This document shows positions 23,878-33,735 of a stretch of 64,000 nucleotides of DNA, piece by piece. The translations under genes were made by a program, and so were the position numbers. The DNA is taken from the NCBI RefSeq assembly GCF_032193805.1, contig NZ_JAVBIK010000001.1:1102033-1166032 (forward strand), given 5' to 3'. Each line of letters opens with the position of its first letter. Position 1 is the first letter of the stretch. The notes beneath the pieces were generated by a model. That model searched no databases and was not told where the DNA came from. It saw only the letters and a list, made by a program, of their open reading frames with translations. This DNA is from Rhodoferax potami (GTDB lineage: Bacteria; Pseudomonadota; Gammaproteobacteria; Burkholderiales; Burkholderiaceae_C).

Positions 23878-25839
23878 TCAGACCAGTTCGACGTCGACTT
23901 CGGTCAGCGCGGTGCTGCTCTGGTGCGCCGCTACCAGGTAGGAGGTGAGCTCCATCAGCTTGTCGTCCAGCACGTTCAGGGCGTTGCTCTGCAGGTTGAT
24001 TTCACCAATACGGTCCTCCAGGCCACCCGCGGCCTGAGAGATGCGGTCAATCGCTTCTATGCGGCGCACAAAATTGCGGCGGCGCTCGCGCAGTTGGGCA
24101 TCGAGCTGCGCTGCTGACGCTTTGCTCCAGAGCTCGACATCCGCCAAGGCGGTTTCGTGGACCGTGCGCAGCCGCGTGGACAAGGCGCGCACCAAGCGGT
24201 CTGCAAACTCCGGCTGGGCGAGGCGGAATGCATTGCCCAAGCCCAAATATTGCAGGTGATTGCGTTCGATCGTGTCCAGATCCACCGTGAATCGGGCCAT
24301 GTCCGGCTGCGCCGGTGGCTGCAGCGAGAAGCCGTATTCGGCGTTCAGCGCGGTAAAGCTGGCCTCCAGCATCGTCTGGATTTCGGCGCACAAGGCTTGC
24401 ACCCGCTGCAGGTTGGCACGCAGACGGTCAAAGGTTTCGCTGTAAGCCCGCTTGACGCCCAGCTTGAGGCCCTTTTGCAGCAGCGTGTCACCCAGCCCGG
24501 CCATTTCTTTCTTGAGCATGGCCGCGCCCAAGATGTTGAACACCTCGCGCAGCAGGCGCAGGTGCACTGAGCGCACCGCATGAATCTTGGCGCCGCCCTG
24601 GTCGAACTCGGCCTGCTCTTGCGAGATGCGGTTGCGCATGTGCTTGATAACGTTGGCGTTTTTGCCCTGCAGGCTCTGCAACTCCATCATCTGCTCTGTC
24701 AGGTCGCGCTTGCGGATGTTGATGACGCGGCCGGTTTCAGCCCGCAAATCCGTAATTCCGCCCTTCATGGCGGAAGCCAGAATCTGCTGGCGCTTGCCCA
24801 TCATGCCGTGGCCGAGCACGTCTTCGAGCACCGGCAGGCAGCTCTGGCGCAACAGCGCATCGTCTTCGGTGACTTTGGCGACCAAGCCCTTCTGGGCCGA
24901 CACCGCAATCACCCGCTCTTTGGGAATACCCAAAATATCAGCGGTGCTGGTGCGCTGGCGGTCGATCTGGGTCTGTATCTGGGCCGGGGTACTGAGGGCG
25001 TCCCACAAAGTGTCAATCTTGTTGAGCACCACCAAGCGCGCTTCGGGGTCGGTGGACTCGGTGATCAGGTGCTCGCGCCAGATAGCCAAGTCCGACTTGG
25101 TCACCCCAGTGTCCGCGCCCAACATGAACACGACGGCGTGTGCCTGGGGAATCAGGCTGACGGTCAGCTCCGGCTCAGCGCCGATGGCGTTCAGGCCCGG
25201 GGTATCCAAAATCACCAACCCCTGCTTGAGCAGCGGGTGGGCAATATTGATGAGCGCGTGGCGCCAGCGCGGCACTTCGACCATGCCTTGCGCATCCACC
25301 ACGGGGTTGTCTTCAGGGGCTTGGGCATTCCAGAAGCCGAGGGCGCGGGCCTCTTCTTGTGTCGCCCGAATGGTTTCGGCGACTTTCTCCAAGGCCTTGG
25401 CCAGTTGCTGGGGGTTGTTCACATCGAGGTCGATGCGGGTCCACTTCTCGGGCGCCATGCGCCATTCCATCAGCGCCTGGGGTTGCAGGCGGGTCTCGAT
25501 GGGAAGCAGGCGCAGGCAGGGGGGCACCTCAGCGTCATAGCCCATCTCGGTGGGGCACATGGTGGTGCGGCCTGCGCTAGCCGGCATGATGCGCCGGCCG
25601 TAGCCCGCAAAAAACAAGGCGTTGATCATCTCGGATTTGCCGCGCGAGAACTCGGCCACAAAGGCCACCATCACCTTGTCAGAGCGCAGCTGGGTCTCTA
25701 GGCGCAACAGGCGCTCTTCGACGCCGGCATCCAGCAACTCGTGGTCTTTCAGCCATTCGGCCAGCAGCTTCAGGCGCAGCGCAAACTCACGCCGCCATGT
25801 GCCGTGTTGGTCAAATTGATCGTTGAATGAAGTAGCCAC
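23878..25839 (-). CDS. Dynamin-family GTPase
   Basis: A 653-residue protein. The GTPase domain shows G1 AEFSRGKSEMINALF (about 61-75), a G2-like RTTMCPTEMGYD, G3 LDTPGLNAIG and G4 VLNKIDTLWD. Long helical coiled-coil regions occupy residues about 360-640. It resembles bacterial dynamin-like proteins that act on membranes, but no membrane segment or lipid paddle is obvious. The chosen GTG at 25839 has GGGGG six bases upstream; a TTG at 25863 is an alternative. It sits between mutM and mutY on one strand, with only two bases before mutY, so it is cotranscribed with oxidative DNA repair genes. Function is unknown. Confidence 0.8.
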   Translation of the reverse strand: MATSFNDQFDQHGTWRREFALRLKLLAEWLKDHELLDAGVEERLLRLETQLRSDKVMVAFVAEFSRGKSEMINALFFAGYGRRIMPASAGRTTMCPTEMGYDAEVPPCLRLLPIETRLQPQALMEWRMAPEKWTRIDLDVNNPQQLAKALEKVAETIRATQEEARALGFWNAQAPEDNPVVDAQGMVEVPRWRHALINIAHPLLKQGLVILDTPGLNAIGAEPELTVSLIPQAHAVVFMLGADTGVTKSDLAIWREHLITESTDPEARLVVLNKIDTLWDALSTPAQIQTQIDRQRTSTADILGIPKERVIAVSAQKGLVAKVTEDDALLRQSCLPVLEDVLGHGMMGKRQQILASAMKGGITDLRAETGRVINIRKRDLTEQMMELQSLQGKNANVIKHMRNRISQEQAEFDQGGAKIHAVRSVHLRLLREVFNILGAAMLKKEMAGLGDTLLQKGLKLGVKRAYSETFDRLRANLQRVQALCAEIQTMLEASFTALNAEYGFSLQPPAQPDMARFTVDLDTIERNHLQYLGLGNAFRLAQPEFADRLVRALSTRLRTVHETALADVELWSKASAAQLDAQLRERRRNFVRRIEAIDRISQAAGGLEDRIGEINLQSNALNVLDDKLMELTSYLVAAHQSSTALTEVDVELV

Positions 25840-25882
25840 GTAGTCCCCCGAGGAATCGGCCAATATAGCACCCCATCCAGCC

Positions 25883-26698
25883 CTAGCGCTTCTGGCAAAT
25901 CATGCAGAAATAGGTAGACCGCTGCCCTTGCCGGATCGCTCGCACCGGTGTCGCACACACACGACAAGGTGCGCCTTCACGGCCGTAGACATTGGCCTCC
26001 AGCTGGAAGTAGCCACTCTCGCCATTGGCGTTGGAAAAGTCGCGCAGCGTGCTGCCGCCCTTCTCGACCGCGCGGCTCAGCACATCCTTCACCGCCGCAT
26101 GGAGCTTGGCAACACGGGGCTTGCTGATGCTGTTGGCCGGGCTCGTGGGGCGGATGCCCGCCAAGAACAAGGCCTCGGAGGCATAAATATTGCCCACCCC
26201 CACCACCACCTCGCCTGCCAAGAGCACTTGTTTGATGGGGGCTTTGCGCTGCCGCAGCCCCGCTAGAAAGGAGGCCACATCAAAACCATCACCCAACGGC
26301 TCTACGCCCAAGTGGCCCAGCAGCTTTTGCGCAACCGGGTCTGACTCACCCGCCGCAAACACCACCGCGCCGAAGCGGCGGGGGTCGTGCAGGCGCAGGG
26401 TGCCGAGATCGGTGACCATGTCAAAGTGGTCGTGCACGCCCGCGGGCGGCAAGTGCCGGTCAAAGACCACCGAACCCGACATGCCCAAGTGCACCAGCAG
26501 CAAGCCCTCGCTGAGGTCAATCAACAGATATTTACCCCGACGCCGGACGCAACGCACCCGCATGCCTGCTAGCTGTGCTGGCTCACATTGCAGGGGCCAG
26601 CGCAAAGGTTTGCCCATGTGCACTGCCTGAATCGTGGCGCCGGTGATGCGGTCAGCAAAACTCCGGCGGGTGACTTCAACTTCGGGCAATTCAGGCAT
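25883..26698 (-). CDS. mutM: Formamidopyrimidine-DNA glycosylase
   Basis: A 271-residue protein starting [14 protein letters not shown]. The catalytic Pro and Glu are present right after Met. It has [17 protein letters not shown] and [17 protein letters not shown], and ends in a zinc finger with C-x2-C and C-x2-C pairs (CRVCATPV near 243 and CMICQKR at the end). It excises 8-oxoguanine and ring-opened purines and nicks DNA. The ATG at 26698 is set by the invariant PELPE start. It leads the mutM-GTPase-mutY operon and is divergent from the TPR protein gene. Confidence 0.97.
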   Translation of the reverse strand: MPELPEVEVTRRSFADRITGATIQAVHMGKPLRWPLQCEPAQLAGMRVRCVRRRGKYLLIDLSEGLLLVHLGMSGSVVFDRHLPPAGVHDHFDMVTDLGTLRLHDPRRFGAVVFAAGESDPVAQKLLGHLGVEPLGDGFDVASFLAGLRQRKAPIKQVLLAGEVVVGVGNIYASEALFLAGIRPTSPANSISKPRVAKLHAAVKDVLSRAVEKGGSTLRDFSNANGESGYFQLEANVYGREGAPCRVCATPVRAIRQGQRSTYFCMICQKR

Positions 26699-26737
26699 GG
26701 GCGCTCTCAGATACGGGGGTTGGATTATTATGGTCTG

Positions 26738-28474
26738 ATGCACCGCACCCAACGCCTCATCGCTATCGCTTCCATCGTGGCCGGACTCATTCCATTCGGG
26801 TCCGCGCAGGCTGTGGCGCCAGCGCCCGTCACAAACTCGGACCTCAACGCCGGGCTGATGTACCAGATCCTGGTGGCAGAAATGAGTGCCTTCAATGGCG
26901 ATGAGACCAACGCGTTCTCCTTGACCCTAGATGCAGCCCGGCGCGCCAATTCACCGCGACTGTACGAGCGGGCGGTGGAGCTGGCCTTGCGCGCCCGAAG
27001 CGCGGACTTTGCGCTGGAGGCCGCGCGCGCTTGGCAGCGGGGGTTCCCCAGCTCAAAAGATGCCAATCGCTACATCTTGCAAATATTGATAGGTACGAAC
27101 CGCCTGTCTGAACTGACCGAGCCACTCAAACGCGAACTCCAAGGCCTCTCGGGCAAGGACCGGGTAGGCACTATTAATGTGTTGCCACGCTATTTCCAGC
27201 GGGTAACCGATAAAACACTGGCCGCAGCGGTGCTCGAACAAGCGCTGGCAGCGGACCTGCCCACCACGCTCTACGGACCCGCGGCATGGAGTGCTGTGGG
27301 CGTGATGCGAATCGGCGCCGGCAACCTGCCCGGCGCGCTGGAGGCAGCCCAACGCGGCGCCGCGCTGGACGCCAACGCAGAAGAGCCCGCAGTGCTCGCC
27401 CTGAATTTGATGGATGCCAAAGCGCCGGCGGCCGAGGCGATCGTGCGCAAATACCTGGCAGGCAATGCGCTGCCCGAAATCCGCATGGGCTACGGGCGGG
27501 CCTTGATAGGTGCGCAGCGGTTTGCCGAGGCACTCACCCAAATGCAGCTGATCAACTCGCAAAAGCCTGATTTTGCAGATGCTTGGCTGGTACGTGGGTC
27601 TCTGGAAATCCAGGACAAAGGCCCGGTCGCTGCAGAGAAATCACTTAAGCAGTACCTGAGCCTGCTCCCCGCCGAGCAAGACCCCAATGACGAGACCGAA
27701 ACCGGACGGGGTGCGGTACAAGCCTATTTATTGCTCGCCCAGATTGCAGAACTGAACGGCAAGCCCGACGAAGCCAATGCACTCCTGCAACGGATCAAAA
27801 GCCCCCAAGACGCTCTGCGGGTAACTGTGCGCCGCGCCACGTTGATGGCCCGCCAAGGCAAGCTGGACGAAGCCCGTGCCGCGATCCGCAACGCCCCGGA
27901 ACGACAAGCCGATGACGCCCGCACCAAGCTGGCCACCGAAATCCAGCTGCTCCGCGACTACAAGCAAATGAGCGAGGCCTACACCCTGCTCACAACCGCG
28001 GTGCAGACCTACCCGGATGACAACACCTTCGCCTACGACTTGGCCATGGTCGCAGAAAAACTCGGTCGACCCGAGGAGATGGAAACCCTGCTGCGCAAGC
28101 TGATTGCCAAAGCGCCGGACTACCACCACGCGTACAACGCATTGGGCTATTCTTTGGCGGACCGTGGCATACGCCTGCCAGAGGCGCGGCAACTGATTCA
28201 AAAGGCGCTGGAGTTCGCACCCGCCGACCCCTTTATCGTCGACAGCCTAGCGTGGGTGGAGTTCCGCAGCGGCAATCTCCCCGAAGCACAGCGCCTCTTG
28301 CAGCAGGCCTATGCCAGCCGGCAGGACGCAGAAATAGCGGCCCATTTGGGCGAAGTGCTGTGGGTCTCAGGGCAGCGCGAAGCGGCGACCAAAATCTGGC
28401 AGCAGGGCTTGGAACTGCAGAAAGACAACGAAACCCTGCGCGAGACTATCCAGAGGCTGAACCCGTCCTTATGA
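26738..28474 (+). CDS. Exported tetratricopeptide-repeat protein
   Basis: A 578-residue protein with a Sec signal peptide ([20 protein letters not shown], cleavage after AQA near residue 25). Tandem TPR-like helical pairs run through most of its length, for example [22 protein letters not shown] (about residues 460-480) and [25 protein letters not shown]. It should lie in the periplasm or at the outer membrane as a scaffold. Its stop overlaps the lolB start (ATGA), so a link to lipoprotein localisation is plausible. The same TPR-lolB-ispE order is common in betaproteobacteria. Confidence 0.85.
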   Translation: MHRTQRLIAIASIVAGLIPFGSAQAVAPAPVTNSDLNAGLMYQILVAEMSAFNGDETNAFSLTLDAARRANSPRLYERAVELALRARSADFALEAARAWQRGFPSSKDANRYILQILIGTNRLSELTEPLKRELQGLSGKDRVGTINVLPRYFQRVTDKTLAAAVLEQALAADLPTTLYGPAAWSAVGVMRIGAGNLPGALEAAQRGAALDANAEEPAVLALNLMDAKAPAAEAIVRKYLAGNALPEIRMGYGRALIGAQRFAEALTQMQLINSQKPDFADAWLVRGSLEIQDKGPVAAEKSLKQYLSLLPAEQDPNDETETGRGAVQAYLLLAQIAELNGKPDEANALLQRIKSPQDALRVTVRRATLMARQGKLDEARAAIRNAPERQADDARTKLATEIQLLRDYKQMSEAYTLLTTAVQTYPDDNTFAYDLAMVAEKLGRPEEMETLLRKLIAKAPDYHHAYNALGYSLADRGIRLPEARQLIQKALEFAPADPFIVDSLAWVEFRSGNLPEAQRLLQQAYASRQDAEIAAHLGEVLWVSGQREAATKIWQQGLELQKDNETLRETIQRLNPSL

Positions 28475-28974
28475 GCTTGGGAATCCGGACCCGAACGCTA
28501 CTCACGCTCTGGATTGCTATTTTTTCGATAGCGGGTTGCGCACATAAAACGGGCGCAAACAGCACTTTTCCTGCTGAATCGCAGTGGAGCGGCAGGCTGG
28601 CCCTCAAAGTGCAGAGCACGCCACCCCAGGCCTTCAGCGCCGACTTTGAATTGGGTGGCTCGGCCGAAGCAGGCCAACTGGCTTTCTACACCCCCCTCGG
28701 CACCACTGCGGCAAAGCTGCAATGGGCGCCCGGCACCGCAACCCTCGCGGCAGAAGGGCAAATCCGCCAATTTGACTCGGTAGAGGCCCTGGTGCAGCAA
28801 GCCACAGGCGCCGAACTCCCGGTGCAAGCGCTGTTTGATTGGCTCCGGGGTACGGCTACGCCCGTGCCGGGCTGGTCCGTGGACCTGAGTGCCCTGGAGC
28901 AAGGTCGGTTGATGGCCCAGCGTGATGACCCTTCGCTGCCGCGTATTGAGTTGCGAATCATTCTGCAGCCCTGA
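28471..28974 (+). CDS. lolB: Outer-membrane lipoprotein LolB
   Basis: A 167-residue lipoprotein with an N-terminal signal ending in lipobox SIAGC (about residues 19-23). The body has WSGRLALKVQ, the FSADFELGGSAEAGQLAFYTPLGTT strand region and LPVQALFDWLRGTATP, typical of LolB. It accepts lipoproteins from LolA and inserts them into the outer membrane. The ATG overlaps the TPR gene stop by four bases. The hydrophobic core of the signal and the lipobox are encoded by a copy of the dispersed repeat (28513-28555). Confidence 0.9.
   Translation: MSLGIRTRTLLTLWIAIFSIAGCAHKTGANSTFPAESQWSGRLALKVQSTPPQAFSADFELGGSAEAGQLAFYTPLGTTAAKLQWAPGTATLAAEGQIRQFDSVEALVQQATGAELPVQALFDWLRGTATPVPGWSVDLSALEQGRLMAQRDDPSLPRIELRIILQP
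28513..28555 (-). repeat. Dispersed repeat family copy encoding the LolB signal peptide
   Basis: TTGCTATTTTTTCGATAGCG, GTTGCGCA and AACGGGCGC follow the TTGCTAT / ATAGC / TGCGCA / GGGCGC order of the 63842-63898 copy. It encodes the IAIFSIAGCAHKTGA part of LolB, including the lipobox Cys. Confidence 0.55.
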
Positions 28975-29007
28975 ACGACACGCCCAGCAGCGCAGATAAT
29001 CGCCGCC

Positions 29008-29883
29008 ATGCAGTCGCTCTACGACATTCCCGCCCCCGCCAAGCTCAACTTGTTCCTTCATATCGTGGGTCGCCGCGAGGATGGATATCACCTGTTGCAG
29101 TCCCCCTTTATGTTGATTGATTGGAGTGACACCCTCCACTTCGACCTGCGCAGTGATGGCGGCATCAGCCGCGAGGATCTGAGCTGGGCCTTGCCCGAAG
29201 ACGATCTCGTACTCCGCGCTGCCCGCGCCCTGCAGCAAGCCACCGGTTGCGCCCTAGGCGCCCACATTGGCATCCACAAATCCATCCCGGCGCAAGCGGG
29301 CATGGGCGGAGGGTCTTCGGATGCAGCTTCTACGTTGCTCGCCTTGAATCGCCTGTGGAACTTGAATCTGCCGCTGCCCGCGCTGCTGGCGATCGGCCTG
29401 AAACTGGGGGCAGATGTGCCCTTTTTCCTCGGCGGAAAGAACGCATGGGTAGAAGGAATCGGAGAAAAACTGACACCCATCGACATCCCGGTTTCGCCTT
29501 GGTTGGTCGTGAAACCCGGGGCCGGTTTAGAAACAAAACGAATTTTTTCTGATCCAAGCTTGAAACGTGATTCAGAGTGCGCTACAATCTATGGCTTCGC
29601 TGCACACACTTTCGAAAATGTCTTAAAGACAACAAGAAATGATTTGCAGGCCATAGCCCAGATGCTGTGCCCGGAAATGAACCAAGCCCTTCAGTGGCTG
29701 AATTCAAAAGGTCTCAGTGGTCGAATGACTGGTTCAGGAAGCGCAGTTTTTGCGCACTGCACTCAGAGCATCGAAATGGGTGATGCGCCTACTGACTGTC
29801 AAGTCAGGTTGTGCAGCAGTTTGGATGTTCACCCACTTCAGGGATGGGCACCCAGCGATGGTTTATCGGTGGGTAGCGTTTAG
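29008..29883 (+). CDS. ispE: 4-diphosphocytidyl-2-C-methyl-D-erythritol kinase
   Basis: A 291-residue GHMP kinase of the MEP isoprenoid pathway. It has PAPAKLNLFLHIVGRREDGYH (about residues 8-28), the ATP loop PAQAGMGGGSSDAASTLLALN (about 94-114) and the C-terminal GLSGRMTGSGSAVFAH motif. It phosphorylates CDP-methylerythritol. The coding region drops in GC towards the 3' end (about 29540-29800). tRNA-Gln begins 15 bases after its stop, and the ispE-tRNA-Gln-prs order is typical for the group. Confidence 0.95.
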   Translation: MQSLYDIPAPAKLNLFLHIVGRREDGYHLLQSPFMLIDWSDTLHFDLRSDGGISREDLSWALPEDDLVLRAARALQQATGCALGAHIGIHKSIPAQAGMGGGSSDAASTLLALNRLWNLNLPLPALLAIGLKLGADVPFFLGGKNAWVEGIGEKLTPIDIPVSPWLVVKPGAGLETKRIFSDPSLKRDSECATIYGFAAHTFENVLKTTRNDLQAIAQMLCPEMNQALQWLNSKGLSGRMTGSGSAVFAHCTQSIEMGDAPTDCQVRLCSSLDVHPLQGWAPSDGLSVGSV

Positions 29884-29897
29884 CTACCAACCCGTGT

Positions 29898-29974
29898 AGG
29901 GGAGTCGCCAAGTTGGTTAAGGCACTGGATTTTGATTCCAGCATGCGAAGGTTCGAATCCTTCTTCCCCTGCCA
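29898..29974 (+). tRNA. tRNA-Gln (anticodon TTG)
   Basis: The plus strand 5' end reads AGGGGAGTCGCCAAGTTGGT. The acceptor arms AGGGGAG and TTCCCCT pair. The anticodon stem CTGGA/TCCAG encloses TTTTGAT, giving anticodon TTG. The T arm has GGTTCGAATCC and CCA is encoded. Length is 77 nt. Confidence 0.96.
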
Positions 29975-30053
29975 AATTGCTGTTCGGGCCGGTCCCGATG
30001 CAGCATGCGATCTGTGAAAAAATAAACCCACTCTCTTCGCTGGACCTCCCCAC

Positions 30054-31016
30054 ATGCAGGCATTCACACCCCCTGATTTCATGGTTTTCACTGGCAATGC
30101 CAATCCTGGCATGGCGGAAGACATTTCCAAGCACCTCGGCATTTCCCTCGGTGCAGCCACCGTCGGTCGCTTCTCGGATGGCGAGGTCACGGTAGAGATC
30201 AACCAAAACGTTCGCGCCCGCGACGTGTTTGTGGTTCAGAGCACTTGCGCTCCTACCAACGAAAATCTGATGGAACTGCTGATCATGGTCGATGCACTCA
30301 AGCGTGCGTCTGCTGAGCGCATCAGTGCCGTGATTCCCTACTTCGGTTATGCACGTCAAGACCGTCGCCCCCGCTCTGCCCGTGTGCCTATCACTGCCAA
30401 AGTGGTCGCCAACATGCTGCAGGCTGTGGGCGTAGACCGCGTGCTGACCATGGATTTGCACGCTGACCAAATCCAGGGATTCTTTGATATTCCGGTGGAC
30501 AACATTTATGCGTCCCCCGTGCTGCTGGGCGATTTGCGCCAGAAAAACTACAGCGATCTGATCGTGGTGTCACCTGACGTGGGTGGCGTGGTGCGTGCCC
30601 GTGCGCTGGCCAAGCAGTTGAACTGCGACATGGCCATCATCGACAAGCGTCGCCCCAAGGCAAACGTGTCTGAAGTGATGCACGTGATCGGCGAGATCGA
30701 AGGCCGCAACTGCGTGATCATGGACGACATGATCGACACCGCAGGCACTTTGGTCAAAGCCGCTGAAGTATTGAAAGCCCGCGGCGCGAAGAAGGTGTAT
30801 GCCTATTGCACACACCCCATCTTTTCCGGCCCAGCCATTGAGCGTATCGCTGGTGGCGACGCCCTGGATGAAGTCGTGGTGACCAACACCATTCCTTTGA
30901 GCGCTGCCGCCGCGCAGTGCACCAAAATTCGCCAACTCTCCGTGGCTCCGCTGATCGCCGACACGATCCAGCGTATCGCCAAGGGAGATTCGGTCATGAG
31001 TTTGTTCACCGAGTAA
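30054..31016 (+). CDS. prs: Ribose-phosphate pyrophosphokinase
   Basis: A 320-residue enzyme that makes PRPP from ribose-5-phosphate and ATP. It contains [13 protein letters not shown] near the start, [40 protein letters not shown] (about 97-115), the metal-binding [14 protein letters not shown] (about 130-143) and the PRPP loop [13 protein letters not shown] (about 221-233). Length matches the bacterial class I enzyme. Confidence 0.97.
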   Translation: MQAFTPPDFMVFTGNANPGMAEDISKHLGISLGAATVGRFSDGEVTVEINQNVRARDVFVVQSTCAPTNENLMELLIMVDALKRASAERISAVIPYFGYARQDRRPRSARVPITAKVVANMLQAVGVDRVLTMDLHADQIQGFFDIPVDNIYASPVLLGDLRQKNYSDLIVVSPDVGGVVRARALAKQLNCDMAIIDKRRPKANVSEVMHVIGEIEGRNCVIMDDMIDTAGTLVKAAEVLKARGAKKVYAYCTHPIFSGPAIERIAGGDALDEVVVTNTIPLSAAAAQCTKIRQLSVAPLIADTIQRIAKGDSVMSLFTE

Positions 31017-31043
31017 CACTACCCGGTGCAAAAAGCAGATATT

Positions 31044-31071
31044 GCCGGCGATGTGCCGGCGATGTCTTTTT
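31044..31071 (+). terminator. Possible terminator or attenuator between prs and rplY
   Basis: GCCGGC (31044-31049) and GCCGGC (31055-31060) can pair across the loop GATGT, followed by GATGTCTTTTT. The same six bases form two GCCGGC sites, the NaeI recognition sequence. Confidence 0.45.
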
Positions 31072-31118
31072 AAAGTCGGAGTCACACTGGTCGCGGTGGA
31101 CTCTTTTAGGAGTTGATT

Positions 31119-31742
31119 ATGAAATTTGTCGCTTTTGAGCGCGCTAAGCAGGGCACGGGTGCGAGCCGCCGTCTCCGCGTTACCGGTCGTACACCTGGCA
31201 TCGTTTACGGTGGCACCGGCGAACCCCTCTTGATCGAGCTGGACCACAACGCTTTGTGGCACGCCATCAAGAAAGAAGCTTTCCACTCCACCATCCTGGA
31301 CATGGAGTTCAACGGCAAGGAAAGCAAGGTCCTGCTGCGTGACGTGCAAATGCACCCCTACAAGCAATTGGTTCTGCACATCGATTTCCAACGCGTGGAA
31401 GCCAACACCAAGCTGAGCATGCGCGTTCCTTTGCACTTCAGCGGCCAGGAAAACTCGCCCGCAGTGAAGACTGACTCTTGCCTGATCAACCACGTGATCA
31501 CCGAGCTGGAAGTGGCTTGCTTGCCTGCTGACCTGCCTGAGTTCATCGCTGTGGACCTGAGCGGTCTGGTGAAGGGCAAGTCCCTGCACGTGAACGATCT
31601 GGCTATGCCCAAGGGAACTGTTGCTGTGACTCACGGCAAGCCAAACCCCGTGGTCGTGTCCGTGGTCGCACCTGTGGAAGAAGTGATTGCACCCGTTGCA
31701 GCTCCCGCTGCTGACGCCAAGGGTAAAAAAGGCAAGAAGTAA
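31119..31742 (+). CDS. rplY: 50S ribosomal protein L25 (Ctc/TL5 type)
   Basis: A 207-residue long-form L25 that binds 5S rRNA. It starts [20 protein letters not shown], with [10 protein letters not shown] (about 23-32) and [19 protein letters not shown] (about 73-91). The C-terminal Ctc domain is followed by an Ala/Pro/Lys tail. AGGAG lies seven bases before the ATG at 31119. It follows prs, as usual in proteobacteria, and is closed by a hairpin. Confidence 0.95.
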   Translation: MKFVAFERAKQGTGASRRLRVTGRTPGIVYGGTGEPLLIELDHNALWHAIKKEAFHSTILDMEFNGKESKVLLRDVQMHPYKQLVLHIDFQRVEANTKLSMRVPLHFSGQENSPAVKTDSCLINHVITELEVACLPADLPEFIAVDLSGLVKGKSLHVNDLAMPKGTVAVTHGKPNPVVVSVVAPVEEVIAPVAAPAADAKGKKGKK

Positions 31743-31768
31743 TTAACGCTTTGCGTTGAGGACTTAAG

Positions 31769-31795
31769 AACGGCCCACCTCGGTGGGCCGTTTGC
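31769..31795 (+). terminator. Terminator after rplY
   Basis: AACGGCCCA (31769-31777) and TGGGCCGTT (31784-31792) form a 9-bp stem around CCTCGG, followed by only three T. Confidence 0.7.
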
Positions 31796-31841
31796 ATTGG
31801 GGCGTGCTCTACAGCCCCGGTTGTGGGCCATAATTTTTAGC

Positions 31842-32522
31842 ATGATCAAACTATTTGTCGGACTGGGCAACCCAGGCCCGGAGTACGAAGGCACTCGCCA
31901 TAACGCCGGCTTCTGGTGGGTTGATGCCCTCGCGCGTGAACTCAAGCTGAATCTCTCGATGGACAAGGGCTACCACGGTCTGGTGGCCCGCACTACCCTG
32001 CAAGGCAAGACGGTCTGGTTGCTAGAGCCGCAAACGTTCATGAACCTCTCCGGCAAATCGGTGGGCGCGCTGGCCCGCTTTTTCAAAATAGCGCCCCAAG
32101 AAATTCTGGTGGTTCACGACGAGCTGGACGTGGTGCCGGGAGAGGCCAAGCTCAAGTTCGGTGGTAGCCACGCCGGACACAACGGTTTGCGAGACATCCA
32201 TGCCCAGCTAGGCACCGGTGATTACTGGCGCTTGCGCTTGGGCGTGGGACATCCCGGCGTGAAGTCAGAAGTCGTGCACTGGGTCCTCAAGAAGCCTTCG
32301 CTCGACCATCGTATTGCCATCGACCAGAGCATTGACCGTTCGCTCAAAGCACTGCCGCACTTGTTGGCCGGAGACATGGACAAGGCCACGATGCTTATCC
32401 ACACCAGCAAGCCCCCGCGCCCTAAGCCGCCACGCCCCGCTACCCCACCGGTACCGGCTGCAGATGCGGCGGGCTCACTATCCGCAGTACCAAACACATC
32501 CACGGTACAAAGCACCCCCTGA
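31842..32522 (+). CDS. pth: Peptidyl-tRNA hydrolase with Pro-rich C-terminal tail
   Basis: A 226-residue enzyme that releases peptides from peptidyl-tRNA. It has [20 protein letters not shown] (residues 5-24, with catalytic His), [14 protein letters not shown] (about 61-74), [30 protein letters not shown] (about 92-121). The standard enzyme is about 190-195 residues; here a tail of about 35 residues rich in Pro/Ala/Ser follows, with [16 protein letters not shown]. The tail may be unstructured. The ATG at 31842 gives the canonical start. Confidence 0.95.
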   Translation: MIKLFVGLGNPGPEYEGTRHNAGFWWVDALARELKLNLSMDKGYHGLVARTTLQGKTVWLLEPQTFMNLSGKSVGALARFFKIAPQEILVVHDELDVVPGEAKLKFGGSHAGHNGLRDIHAQLGTGDYWRLRLGVGHPGVKSEVVHWVLKKPSLDHRIAIDQSIDRSLKALPHLLAGDMDKATMLIHTSKPPRPKPPRPATPPVPAADAAGSLSAVPNTSTVQSTP

Positions 32523-32546
32523 GCCCCTGCCCCACCGGAGACCTGT

Positions 32547-32945
32547 ATGCGCCACGCCATAACCTTTGCTATTGTTTTTGCAGCATTAATCGCAACAGGG
32601 ACAGCGGCTCAAGCCCAAAAAGTCTACAAGTGTGGCAACACCTACAGTCAGACTCCCTGTGGTGATGGCAAAACGCTGGACACAACGGCGCCGGATGCGA
32701 GCACAGACATTGCACGCAAACAAACGGTAGACAAAGAAAACAAGCGCCAATTGGCGGCAGCCAAAGCGCTGGAAAAAGAGCGCCTCGCCACCGAAGCCGA
32801 GGTTAGAAAGCGCCACGCTCTGGAGGCCAAAGCCTTGGAGCGAGAGAAAGCCCGTACCGCAAAAGGCTCAGGCAAAGACAGCGCAAAGAAGAAAGAGGGA
32901 CCGCAGTTCTTCACCGCCAAGCAGGTCCCACCTGCAAAGCCTTAA
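32547..32945 (+). CDS. Secreted DUF4124-like protein
   Basis: A 132-residue protein with a Sec signal peptide (cleavage after AQAQ near residue 24). A short DUF4124-like module KVYKCGNTYSQTPCGDGK follows, with two cysteines. A Lys/Glu/Ala-rich helical region (about residues 60-115) that looks like a coiled coil makes up the rest. No enzyme motif is visible and no function can be assigned. It is convergent with the ferredoxin gene. Confidence 0.75.
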   Translation: MRHAITFAIVFAALIATGTAAQAQKVYKCGNTYSQTPCGDGKTLDTTAPDASTDIARKQTVDKENKRQLAAAKALEKERLATEAEVRKRHALEAKALEREKARTAKGSGKDSAKKKEGPQFFTAKQVPPAKP

Positions 32946-32975
32946 CAGCCGGGGTGACCGCTAGCCTGCTAGCCC

Positions 32976-33239
32976 TCAGGCAGGCTTGATCGCCGCATCC
33001 TGCAAGCGCAGGTACTTTTGCATCAAAGTTTCTTTGCTTTCGGTGAAATCGGGGTTCACCGGAATGCAAGACACGGGGCACACCTGTACGCACTGGGGCT
33101 CGTCGAAATGCCCAACGCACTCGGTGCATTTATGCGGATCGATTTCGTAAATCTGCTCACCCAAGTAGATGGCCTCATTCGGGCATTCGGGCTCGCATAC
33201 ATCGCAGTTGATGCATTCGTCGGTAATTAACAGTGCCAC
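32976..33239 (-). CDS. fdx: Ferredoxin, 2[4Fe-4S] YfhL type
   Basis: An 87-residue protein. The first cluster motif is CINCDVCEPECPNEAI (C-x2-C-x3-C-P style, from residue 9). The second is CTECVGHFDEPQCVQVCPVSCI (from about residue 38) with the long insertion typical of the Alvin/YfhL ferredoxins. It carries low-potential electrons in the cytoplasm. It is the last gene of the rsmD-coaD-usp-fdx series, the usual neighbour of coaD in betaproteobacteria. Confidence 0.94.
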   Translation of the reverse strand: MALLITDECINCDVCEPECPNEAIYLGEQIYEIDPHKCTECVGHFDEPQCVQVCPVSCIPVNPDFTESKETLMQKYLRLQDAAIKPA

Positions 33240-33271
33240 AGCAGTTCGCGCTCCATGGCAGGATTATCGCC

Positions 33272-33716
33272 TCAGGGGCTCAAGCCCTCGTCGTCAGCGG
33301 GGAGTTTGACGATCACCACCGCCACGGTGCTGGTCCGCAGCACTTCGTTGGCGACTGATCCGACCAAACCGGACCCGAGTGCCCCGGCACTCTCAGCCCC
33401 CATCACCACCAGATCTACGCCGTGCCGCTCACCGACCTCAATAGCCATGTGCGCCGGGTCGCCGATCGCGACTTCGGAAACACACTCCACCCCGGCAGCG
33501 CTCAGTAGAGCGCGCGCCAGCTCCAGGCAATGCATGCCGGCATCAGTGCTGACCTGGCTCAACACATCGGCGTCGTGTGCCACCACCAACTCATAAAGAT
33601 TGGCAGGCTCCTGGACATTGACCAACACCACCTCGACCGGCAGGCCTTGGTCCCGGGCGGCTAGCACCCAGTGAACGGCCTCCATCGACAACTCCGAACC
33701 GTCAACAGGACTTTCA
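33272..33716 (-). pseudogene. Universal stress protein UspA, 5' frameshift
   Basis: An ideal start (AAGGAG, six bases, ATG at 33716) reads MKVLL and then leaves frame and stops after about 18 codons. The proper UspA frame, beginning PVDGSELSMEAVHWVLAARD, is entered without its start. Expected MKVLLPVDGSE would be restored by about seven extra bases between GTC and CCTGTTGAC, so a small deletion between CCTG repeats is likely. The remaining protein is about 139 residues if started at TTG 33691, with the nucleotide-binding VMGAESAGALGSGLVGSVANEVLRTS-type C-terminus intact in outline. It may be translated from a weak internal start, or be inactive, or reflect a sequence error. Confidence 0.7.
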
Positions 33717-33735
33717 TGGCAGGCTCCTTGAAGGG

